Source of the DNA: Candidatus Zixiibacteriota bacterium
GTDB lineage: Bacteria; Zixibacteria; MSB-5A5; GN15; PGXB01
Reading direction: 5' to 3'
NCBI GenBank assembly: GCA_030642025.1
Contig: DAOWOO010000055.1
Location: 1 to 7,755, forward strand
Length of the DNA: 7,755 nt
In this document: positions 1 through 5,766 of the stretch, piece after piece
Position numbering within the stretch: the first letter of the stretch is position 1
Layout of the letters: every line of letters starts with the position of its first letter
Notes under the pieces: generated by a model
Databases searched by the model: none
The model's input: only the letters and a program-made list of their open reading frames with translations
Told to the model about the DNA's origin: nothing
Made by a program: the position numbers and the translations under genes

Positions 1-1076
1 AGATGAAATTCGGGAAAATCGTGGTCGTTGAAAAAGAGATGTTCCTGGGAACCGGGGCCACCGCCAAATGCGCCGGTGGTGTTAGAGCCCAGTTCTCCAA
101 TAAGATCAATATCAAGATGTCGATGAAATCCGAGGAAATGCTGGTCAATTTCGAGGAAGACACCGGTTACCCGGCCGTATTTGAACAGGTCGGCTACATG
201 TTTCTTTTATCCGATGAGAACGAGCTGGCCCTGTTTTCAAAAGCGGTGGAACTTCAGAAATCGCTTGGTCTTGACGTTAACCTCATCGACCCTGCCGAAA
301 TCAATAAAATCGCTCCGCCGGTGAGAACCGACGATATAATCAAAGCCACCTTCTGCAAACAGGACGGAATCGCCGACCCCAATGACATGATTCAGGGATA
401 CGCCTCGGCCGCCCGCAAGCTCGGTGTCAAAATAATCACCGAAAACGAAGTCACCGGTCTAACCATATCAGGCGACGAAATAAAAGGCGTGCAGACCAAA
501 AACGGTATAATCGACACCCCGCTGGTTGTCAACGCCGCCGGGCCGTACGCCAAGGTAATTGCCAAAATGGCCGGACGGGACCTCAAGGTAGAGCCGGTGC
601 GCCGACAGATTGTCACTACAGGCGAACTGGATTATATCAATTCCCATTTCCCGATGGTGGTCGATATCAAATCCGGTCTCTATTTCCACAAAGAATCACC
701 CGGACTTCTGCTCGGCTGGGCAGATAAGGATGTTGCTCCGGCCTTTGATGAATCGGTCGATCCCGATTATACCGACAATATCATTATGAAAGCGCTCGAT
801 CGAGTTCCCCGGCTGGAAACCGCTGAAATGGCCAACAGTTGGGCCGGACTGTACTCGGTCACCCCGGATCATCATGCCACAATCGGCTTCGACGATAAGA
901 TCAAAGGGCTGTTTTACAATTGCGGCTTCTCCGGCCACGGCCTGATGCACGCTCCGGCGGCCGGACTGGTGACAGCCGAGATTATCTGCGAAAAGAAACC
1001 GACAATAGATATCTCCTCCCTCTCCCCCGACCGTTTCGCCAAAGGCGCCGCCATCGAAGAAACGAACGTGATTTAG
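1..1076 (+). CDS. FAD-dependent oxidoreductase, DAO family (sarcosine oxidase beta-like), 5' end outside window
   Basis: C-terminal 357 residues of a flavin-dependent amine/amino-acid oxidoreductase of the DAO superfamily (sarcosine oxidase beta, glycine oxidase, proline dehydrogenase beta, HcnC). Such enzymes oxidise a C-N bond of an N-methyl or cyclic amino acid using FAD. Numbering from the ATG at base 3, VVVEKE (7-12) is the end of the second Rossmann strand, whose acidic residue (E10) binds the FAD ribose. It is followed by the family motif GATAKCAGGVRAQFS (18-32). NAAGPYA (177-183) and the C-terminal FAD-contacting CGFSGHG (307-313) with downstream HAPAAG also fit. The GxGxxG strand that must precede VVVEKE is absent, so the gene certainly begins upstream and the ATG at base 3 is internal. 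The stop is TAG at 1074-1076. No partner subunit is visible, so the substrate cannot be assigned. It converges on the minus-strand dockerin gene. Confidence 0.9.
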   Translation, partial: MKFGKIVVVEKEMFLGTGATAKCAGGVRAQFSNKINIKMSMKSEEMLVNFEEDTGYPAVFEQVGYMFLLSDENELALFSKAVELQKSLGLDVNLIDPAEINKIAPPVRTDDIIKATFCKQDGIADPNDMIQGYASAARKLGVKIITENEVTGLTISGDEIKGVQTKNGIIDTPLVVNAAGPYAKVIAKMAGRDLKVEPVRRQIVTTGELDYINSHFPMVVDIKSGLYFHKESPGLLLGWADKDVAPAFDESVDPDYTDNIIMKALDRVPRLETAEMANSWAGLYSVTPDHHATIGFDDKIKGLFYNCGFSGHGLMHAPAAGLVTAEIICEKKPTIDISSLSPDRFAKGAAIEETNVI

Positions 1077-1110
1077 TTAGTACAATTCATATCTTATAAT
1101 CATCGTAGGT

Positions 1111-1137
1111 CATTATCGTTCTTCATAATGTTTTTTT
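1111..1137 (+). terminator. Possible weak intrinsic terminator of the oxidoreductase gene
   Basis: The inverted repeat CATTAT (1111-1116) / ATAATG (1125-1130) has an 8-base loop and is followed immediately by seven T residues (1131-1137), 35 bases after the stop codon. The position and T-run are right for a Rho-independent terminator. The six-pair stem has only two G-C pairs, so it may be inefficient or fortuitous. Confidence 0.45.
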
Positions 1138-1240
1138 GCTGTGCTCTGCGAATTATTTTCGATCTGCACAGGCGTTGTGCCCGGTGTATCCTGATGAACG
1201 AAGGGTGTACGATAGAGTGATCGTCAAATTGCCCGGGTAC

Positions 1241-1277
1241 AATAAAAATAAGGACAACCTTTTCAGGCTGTCCTTAT
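1241..1277 (-). terminator. Strong intrinsic terminator of the dockerin-protein gene
   Basis: Read on the minus strand, ATAAGGACA-G-CCT (1277-1265), loop GAAA, then AGG-T-TGTCCTTAT (1260-1248) forms a 13-bp stem closed by a GNRA-type tetraloop. The U-rich tail TATTTTTATT (1250-1241) overlaps the last bases of the stem. The only non-Watson-Crick position is a G.U wobble in the minus-strand RNA. The same position would be an A.C mismatch in plus-strand RNA, which supports the minus orientation. It lies 19 bases beyond the stop of the minus-strand gene. Confidence 0.88.
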
Positions 1278-1296
1278 GTATGGTCAGATTGCAGGA

Positions 1297-3351
1297 TTAT
1301 CGGGGGTACTGGCATTCAGGCGGGCAGCAGAGAACCGGAACGCCCAGAGGTTCGACATAAACATGCGCGATCATATTCAGAATATCGGTCAGGTTTACAG
1401 TCGGGTTCTGCCATGACACGCCGTCGCCATTCACATCATACAAAGCGTTGCATCCGTCGGCCGCCTGCGGCTCACCAACCGGATCAACATAAACATACGA
1501 TATGGCATTTAATATATCAGTCAGGTTAACCTGGGTCGATTTGTCGGCATCACCGGGGATTCCCCAGGCCAGACAGCAGTTCACCTGATCCGAGGCTGTT
1601 ATTACAAACGCCAGATCAAGCGGCACCGGCCCGAGTGCAATACATTCGTGGACAATAAGGCCTTCAAGAACAAAGTTGTATCCACGCACATCGACCGAGA
1701 TCCATTCCGGGTTATATTGCTCTATGGCAACGACGTATTCAAACATGCCGTTGATAAAGTCATCCTGATGAACGGTTATCCGTCCGATATAAACTTCCTC
1801 CGGCTCAACTCCCGGCAGAGGCGGTGCGCTGTCACCGGGCGGCTGCTCCAACGACCAGACATCAGTCGAATAATTGACGGCAATTTCCACCCAGCTTGGC
1901 TCCGTGGGTACCATAACGTTTCCATTGAACTGAATCATGACCTCTTTATAGCGATAATAGGTGAACGGATGATCATAAAACCAGACATTCCACCAGCCAG
2001 ATCCGGGGTAAAAATACCAACCATCGCCAAAAGCATTTTCTCCGAAGCCGTCGGCAAAGGAACCATCGGGATTGACAGCAACCCCAAATGCATTGGTTAT
2101 CGGCGTTGACGCCGTAACGGGTTCATACAGTTCCGTCCATGTGGTCGGACGACCGCCCTGCTCCATGCGGCAAGTACCTACTGTAATGCCGCTCATGCCT
2201 TCAAGCGCTGATCCTGGGGCGCCGACAAATTCAATATAATAAGTGATATCAAAGAAGCTTTCCACCCACCAATCAGGATCAGACAATTGGGTCAGAGTAA
2301 ATTCCCCCGGACTTGGCAAGCCGAAATCTGAACCGGCCACAAAGCCCAGAAAATCAAAATCAGGATCACCCACAACCTGACCCTCCAGACGGAACATCTC
2401 CGCCGGAAAAGTCTGGACAGGATCGCCCGGAGTACGCGGTCCGGTATGCATTTCGCCAAAAACCGGCATACTGATATTACGCGAAAATCCCGCCAGATCG
2501 CCATGCCCGGTCATGGCCATGTCAAGAATGGCGCTAAACAGGTGAACCTCACCACCCAAAGATCCGCCGGGACTGGTCATTATATCGGTGAAGTCGTGAA
2601 GCGTGGGATCTATTTGGATCCACGTTCCCGGCGGAAGACCGTCTATAATAGCCATATAGTCATCCGGCGCCGTATAGGGACACTGAGCCGGCAGATCAAC
2701 CGTGCCGGTGCCGTTATCGGGAGCAATGCAGATATCGGTCCCTATACCCATAACGGCGTTATCCTTGAAGTGATTAATCGATGATTTCCAGCCCCAGAAA
2801 GCATCCTGATCATTTTCAAGGACGGCCGTTATGCAGAGCCAGTAAATAACGCCCTCGGTTTGAAAAAACCAGTCCTCCTCGGGCAGAAAAATATTATACT
2901 GGACATAATCCTGATGATTGTCCGGCAGGATAATTTCCGGATCCTCGGACGGATCATACCAGCCTTCCCATTCATCGCCCGAAAAGGCCAATACATGGAA
3001 ATCTCTGACGACCTTTCTCCAGAGCAAATCACCGGGACGGCTGTAAGGCAAAGACGGTGGGTCTTCAGGAATATCGGTATAGATACTCACAATAAAACAC
3101 TCAATATTCCCCTCTATTCCATCTTTCCAGGAACCCCAGAAGTGGATATCCTTGACCGGTCCGGATTCGGAACACTGCCAATCATCAGCCAGTGTTACCG
3201 GAGTAGTCGTCATTACATCCCATCCGGACAAATCCGGGAGCTGCGGCTCATGCATTTTGTGTCCGTCGCCGGGGGACCAATCGGCGAGGATTGGGCAGGC
3301 CAGCCAGAGAATTACGGCGAGACAGCCCAGGATTGACAACGGGTTACGCAT
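1297..3351 (-). CDS. Secreted protein with C-terminal type I dockerin duplex
   Basis: A 684-residue exported protein of unknown function. The start is supported by GGGAGGT five bases upstream of ATG. Residues 1-23 form a signal peptide (R2, hydrophobic core 5-22, likely cleavage A23|D24). The segment at about 52-205 (LADDWQC at 54-60, WGSW at 72-75, several conserved-looking W) resembles the N-terminal domain of unknown function found in dockerin-bearing secreted proteins of uncultured bacteria. The middle, about 206-595, is rich in W, Y, G and P and is probably all-beta; I recognise no catalytic motif. Residues 600-684 are a dockerin pair. Calcium-loop-like GDADKSTQVNLTD (600-612) is followed by DVNGDG (639-644) and a second NLTDILN helix, with VNLTDILN..VYV.P.G.P duplicated almost exactly. 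The extreme C-terminus (CCPPECQYPR) is cysteine-rich. Dockerins bind cohesins; outside cellulosomes their partner is usually unknown. The gene is monocistronic, with its own terminator. Confidence is high for the gene and dockerin, low for any role. Confidence 0.88.
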   Translation of the reverse strand: MRNPLSILGCLAVILWLACPILADWSPGDGHKMHEPQLPDLSGWDVMTTTPVTLADDWQCSESGPVKDIHFWGSWKDGIEGNIECFIVSIYTDIPEDPPSLPYSRPGDLLWRKVVRDFHVLAFSGDEWEGWYDPSEDPEIILPDNHQDYVQYNIFLPEEDWFFQTEGVIYWLCITAVLENDQDAFWGWKSSINHFKDNAVMGIGTDICIAPDNGTGTVDLPAQCPYTAPDDYMAIIDGLPPGTWIQIDPTLHDFTDIMTSPGGSLGGEVHLFSAILDMAMTGHGDLAGFSRNISMPVFGEMHTGPRTPGDPVQTFPAEMFRLEGQVVGDPDFDFLGFVAGSDFGLPSPGEFTLTQLSDPDWWVESFFDITYYIEFVGAPGSALEGMSGITVGTCRMEQGGRPTTWTELYEPVTASTPITNAFGVAVNPDGSFADGFGENAFGDGWYFYPGSGWWNVWFYDHPFTYYRYKEVMIQFNGNVMVPTEPSWVEIAVNYSTDVWSLEQPPGDSAPPLPGVEPEEVYIGRITVHQDDFINGMFEYVVAIEQYNPEWISVDVRGYNFVLEGLIVHECIALGPVPLDLAFVITASDQVNCCLAWGIPGDADKSTQVNLTDILNAISYVYVDPVGEPQAADGCNALYDVNGDGVSWQNPTVNLTDILNMIAHVYVEPLGVPVLCCPPECQYPR

Positions 3352-3356
3352 TTTTT

Positions 3357-3363
3357 ACCTCCC
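3357..3363 (-). promoter_or_regulatory. Ribosome binding site of the dockerin-protein gene
   Basis: The minus strand reads GGGAGGT, then AAAAA, then ATG: a near-consensus Shine-Dalgarno with a 5-base spacer. It fixes the start codon at 3351-3349 and agrees with the signal peptide beginning there. Confidence 0.85.
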
Positions 3364-3376
3364 AAGTGTTCTTTCA

Positions 3377-3390
3377 GCGGTATTGACCGC
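3377..3390 (-). repeat. Short inverted repeat upstream of the dockerin gene
   Basis: GCGGT (3377-3381), four-base loop, ACCGC (3386-3390): a perfect 5-bp GC-rich hairpin ending 13 bases before the ribosome binding site of the minus-strand gene. It would be in that gene's 5' leader if transcription starts further upstream. Its role is unknown. Confidence 0.4.
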
Positions 3391-3480
3391 CAGATTTATG
3401 GTTTTTCGACTTGTTTCCGTGGTTATTCAGACATAACAGTTTTAAGGCCTTGCTTTCGGTTAAACGGTTAAAAGCCACCA

Positions 3481-3513
3481 CTGGAAAGCAAATTACCGCG
3501 GAGTAAGTTCCAG
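3481..3513 (-). repeat. Two-tier inverted repeat in the dockerin-gene leader region
   Basis: CTGGAA (3481-3486) pairs with TTCCAG (3508-3513). Inside it, TTAC (3493-3496) pairs with GTAA (3503-3506) around the loop CGCGGA. The result is a hairpin with an asymmetric internal loop. It falls between the minus-strand promoter candidate and the minus-strand start codon, so it could be a leader RNA structure, or a protein-binding site. Confidence 0.35.
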
Positions 3514-3630
3514 ACGCGTAAAACAAACAAACATAGAGTTGAAGCCAACCAATGTATTACTTGCTAATCACAGTAAGTCTGTCAAAAAATGTGACTGTGA
3601 GCCGCTCCCAAACAGCCCCATATCTATCTA

Positions 3631-3658
3631 AATATACGAACATGACAAAATGTGTCAA
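3631..3658 (-). promoter_or_regulatory. Candidate sigma70-type promoter for the dockerin gene
   Basis: On the minus strand there is a perfect TTGACA (3658-3653), a 16-base spacer and TATATT (3636-3631, five of six matches to TATAAT). Initiation would be near 3624, giving a leader of about 270 bases that contains the hairpins at 3481-3513, 3422-3437 and 3377-3390. The -35 hexamer overlaps the palindrome TGACA-N5-TGTCA (3643-3657), a plausible operator position. A second TTGACA (3585-3580) with AGTAAT (3561-3556, spacer 18) is an alternative, weaker start. The evidence is pattern-based only. Confidence 0.4.
3643..3657. repeat. Palindrome TGACA-N5-TGTCA, possible operator
   Basis: A perfect 5+5 inverted repeat overlaps the -35 element of the minus-strand promoter candidate. 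A related 15-base palindrome, GTCA-N7-TGAC, lies at 3581-3595, centred 62 bases away. Read on the minus strand, both share the string CACATTTT. Paired similar dyads near a promoter are typical of repressor or activator sites, but no regulator gene is present to support this. Confidence 0.3.
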
Positions 3659-3759
3659 GAATTTAAATACTCCGTGGGCTTGCTTCAAGTATTGCAATCG
3701 GGTAAAATCATGTCGCAAATACGGACAAACTATTTAGATAAGATAGACCTAAAATTCGG

Positions 3760-3788
3760 TTTACAAGACGGGTTGCATTTATTATACT
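3760..3788 (+). promoter_or_regulatory. Sigma70-type promoter of the GlmL-like operon
   Basis: TTTACA (3760-3765, five of six matches to TTGACA), a 17-base spacer and TATACT (3783-3788, five of six matches to TATAAT). The spacing is optimal and the orientation is towards the operon. The predicted start is about 3794-3796, leaving a leader of about 105 bases before the ATG at 3899. This is the best plus-strand promoter match in the intergenic region. Confidence 0.6.
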
Positions 3789-3794
3789 TATAGA

Positions 3795-3898
3795 CTTTGA
3801 AAAACCCGGTGAGTCTGATTTAAAAACATGGTGGGATTTGCCACCGGGGCTGCCCGGGCGAACATGAACATATTTTACATTTTGGCAGGTGTCATAAT
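3795..3898 (+). promoter_or_regulatory. Structured 5' leader of the GlmL-like operon with alternative hairpins
   Basis: Several pairings compete within the predicted leader. (a) CCCGGTG (3805-3811) is perfectly complementary to CACCGGG (3842-3848). (b) GGTGG (3830-3834) pairs with CCACC (3841-3845) around a six-base loop. (c) CCGGG (3844-3848) pairs with CCCGG (3853-3857) around GCTG. (d) CTGCC (3850-3854) is complementary to GGCAG (3884-3888), which includes the start of the Shine-Dalgarno region GGCAGGTG (3884-3891). Structures a, b and c exclude one another because they share bases 3842-3848. Structure c excludes d. This layout would allow translational control, but the stems are short and no covariation can be seen from one sequence. 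Confidence 0.35.
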
Positions 3899-5755
3899 AT
3901 GGCGAAAATGAAACTTGAAGATATCAAGGTTATTTTGGCAACTGATTGTGGTTCCACCACGACCAAGGCAATTCTGATTGAAAAGCGCGACGGTGAATTC
4001 CGGCTCATCGTTCGCGGTGAGGCTCCGACAACGGTGGAGGCGCCGTTTGAAGATGTTACCATGGGCGTCTTAAACGCGGTGGGTGAAGTGGAAGAACTCT
4101 CCGGCCGCAAGCTTCTTGATGAAAACGGCAGGATTATCTCCCCCTGCAACGGAAACGTCGGCACTGATATCTATATATCAACGTCGTCGGCAGGCGGCGG
4201 TTTACAGATGATGGTGGCCGGAGTGGTCCGTTCGATGACTGGCGAGTCTGCCGAACGTGCCGCCCTTGGCGCCGGGGCCATTGTGATGGATGTTATTGCC
4301 TCCAATGACAAGCGTCTCCCCTATCAGCAGATTGAGCGCATAAGGCACCTTCGACCCGACATGATACTGCTTTCCGGCGGTATTGACGGCGGCACCACCA
4401 CCCATGTTGTGGAGATTGCCGAACTGGTATCGGCGGCTGATCCCCAGCCGCGGCTTGGCGCCGGCTATAAGCTTCCCATTATCTATGCCGGTAATATAAA
4501 CGCCGCCGATGCGGTAAAAGATACTTTGTCCGACAAGGTCGATCTGCGAACAGTCGATAATATCCGCCCCGTTCTTGAACGCGAAAACCTTGGCCCGGCC
4601 CGTGAGGAAATTCATAACCTGTTTATGGAACATGTCATGGCCCAGGCTCCGGGTTACAAGAAACTCATGAGCTGGACAGATGCCCCGATCATGCCCACCC
4701 CCGGCGCGGTAGGATTGATTATCAAGACCATCGCCGACATAGAAAATATCGAGGCGGTCGGTGTTGATATAGGCGGCGCCACCACCGATGTTTTCTCGGT
4801 GTTCCGTCCGGAAGACGCCCCCGACGGAATATTTAATCGCACCGTATCGGCCAACCTCGGCATGAGCTATTCGGTTTCCAACGTATTTGCCGAGGCGACA
4901 ATGCCAAAAGTTATGCGATGGGTGCCTTTTGTGATGGATGAGCGCGACCTCCGCAATCGCATAAAAAACAAGATGGTTCGTCCGACCACAATTCCCCAAT
5001 CAATGGAGGAATTGATATTTGAGCAGGCAATTGCCAAAGAAGCATTAAGGCTGGCTTTTATCCAACATAAGAATTTCGCCACAGTACTCAAAGGTGTTCA
5101 ACAACAGCGGACCATCGCCGATGCTTTCGAGCAGACGGCGTCGGGTGCGTCCATTGTTAATATGATGACACTGGATATTCTGGTCGGTTCCGGCGGCGTT
5201 CTTTCACACGCCCCGAGACGTCAGCAGGCGGCTCTGATGCTTATCGATGCCTTCCTTCCGGAGGGAATCACCCGGCTGGCGGTCGACTCGATATTTATGA
5301 TGCCTCAACTGGGTGTTCTGTCAACGGTGCAACAGCAGGCGGCCACCGAAGTGTTTAACAAGGATTGCCTGATTCACCTCGGTTCCTGTGTGGCTCCCGT
5401 GGGCGTGCTTAAGAAAGGCGGCCCGATGATGAATTATAAAATCACTCTGCCCGATGGGAATGTTGAGTCCGGCACTCTTAACCTGGGCGACATGAAGCTG
5501 ATAAAGTTGGGCCTCGGAGACGATGCTATGCCGCTTAAGGCAAAAGCCGAACTGGAGCCGGTTCATGGATTGGATATCGGTCTCGGCAAGGGACACAAAG
5601 TCACCACCGAACTGCCTGGCGGAGTGGTCGGTATTTTACTTGACGGACGTGGTCGTCCGTTCAAACTGCCGGAAGATGAGAAAACTCGCATCGAAAAACT
5701 GAAATCGTGGATGACTGAACTTAATATTTATCCTGTTGAGGCCCTGGATAGATAG
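3899..5755 (+). CDS. glmL: GlmL/MutL-family ASKHA ATPase (glutamate mutase accessory protein-like)
   Basis: A 618-residue cytosolic ATPase-fold protein of the GlmL/MutL family. It shows the three ASKHA nucleotide-binding landmarks: DCGSTTTK (16-23, phosphate 1), VDIGGATTD (289-297, phosphate 2) and GSGGVLSHA (430-438, adenosine). Family signatures also include STSSAGGGLQMM (94-105), SGGIDGGTTT (159-168) and MPTPGAV (265-271). GlmL is encoded between the two subunits of B12-dependent glutamate mutase in clostridia and is thought to help keep that enzyme active. Here no mutase subunit is nearby, so the client is unknown. At 618 residues it is longer than the roughly 460 of clostridial GlmL. The excess is mainly a C-terminal extension (about 490-618) with a beta-rich part and a charged helix near the end. 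The start at 3899 has a modest GGCAGGTG seven bases upstream; the ATG at 3908 is a less likely alternative. It is the first gene of an operon, with an 11-base gap to the next. The symbol denotes family, not proven function. Confidence 0.88.
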   Translation: MAKMKLEDIKVILATDCGSTTTKAILIEKRDGEFRLIVRGEAPTTVEAPFEDVTMGVLNAVGEVEELSGRKLLDENGRIISPCNGNVGTDIYISTSSAGGGLQMMVAGVVRSMTGESAERAALGAGAIVMDVIASNDKRLPYQQIERIRHLRPDMILLSGGIDGGTTTHVVEIAELVSAADPQPRLGAGYKLPIIYAGNINAADAVKDTLSDKVDLRTVDNIRPVLERENLGPAREEIHNLFMEHVMAQAPGYKKLMSWTDAPIMPTPGAVGLIIKTIADIENIEAVGVDIGGATTDVFSVFRPEDAPDGIFNRTVSANLGMSYSVSNVFAEATMPKVMRWVPFVMDERDLRNRIKNKMVRPTTIPQSMEELIFEQAIAKEALRLAFIQHKNFATVLKGVQQQRTIADAFEQTASGASIVNMMTLDILVGSGGVLSHAPRRQQAALMLIDAFLPEGITRLAVDSIFMMPQLGVLSTVQQQAATEVFNKDCLIHLGSCVAPVGVLKKGGPMMNYKITLPDGNVESGTLNLGDMKLIKLGLGDDAMPLKAKAELEPVHGLDIGLGKGHKVTTELPGGVVGILLDGRGRPFKLPEDEKTRIEKLKSWMTELNIYPVEALDR

Positions 5756-5766
5756 CCGTAAGCCAT

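Larger units (their letters stand above)
3352..3898. other. Divergent intergenic region, 547 bases, no convincing protein gene
   Basis: This stretch separates the minus-strand dockerin gene from the plus-strand GlmL-like operon and is visibly more AT-rich than the coding sequence on both sides. The only plus-strand reading frame in it (3552-3737, 61 codons) lacks a ribosome binding site and resembles nothing recognisable. The region carries a plus promoter candidate (3760-3788), a minus promoter candidate (3631-3658), several inverted repeats (3377-3390, 3422-3437, 3481-3513, 3581-3595, 3643-3657), a tandem octamer GGTTAAAC/GGTTAAAA (3458-3473), and a structured leader (3795-3898). No tRNA or rRNA is seen. 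Confidence 0.7.

Noticed and set aside
3..5. ATG at base 3 as the true start of the oxidoreductase
   Set aside because: The encoded protein begins in the second Rossmann strand and lacks the obligatory GxGxxG. The real start must be upstream of the window.
1136..1360. 74-codon plus-strand frame downstream of the oxidoreductase
   Set aside because: It runs through the strong minus-strand terminator and into the end of the dockerin gene, with no ribosome binding site.
1648..2109. Plus-strand open frame of 153 codons opposite the dockerin-protein gene
   Set aside because: Antisense shadow of a gene with signal peptide, strong ribosome binding site and terminator. The frame at 2860-3336 is rejected for the same reason.
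3295..3299. Lipobox reading (WLAC, residues 16-19) for the dockerin protein
   Set aside because: Position -3 is tryptophan rather than L/V/I, and an ordinary cleavage site after A23 is a better fit.
3471..3490. AAAGCCACCACTGG as the GCCACTG element of a cobalamin riboswitch
   Set aside because: It lies about 300 bases upstream of the predicted transcription start and in the wrong order relative to the riboswitch-like core. The GCCACTG motif is interrupted by CCA.
3552..3737. 61-codon plus-strand frame in the intergenic region
   Set aside because: It has no Shine-Dalgarno, a composition like the surrounding AT-rich non-coding DNA, no domain, and it overlaps promoter candidates.
4202..4999. 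Long minus-strand open frame (265 codons) antisense to the GlmL-like gene
   Set aside because: It lies wholly inside a well-supported coding gene, has no ribosome binding site, and its translation is rich in G, H and R without recognisable motifs: a codon-bias shadow.
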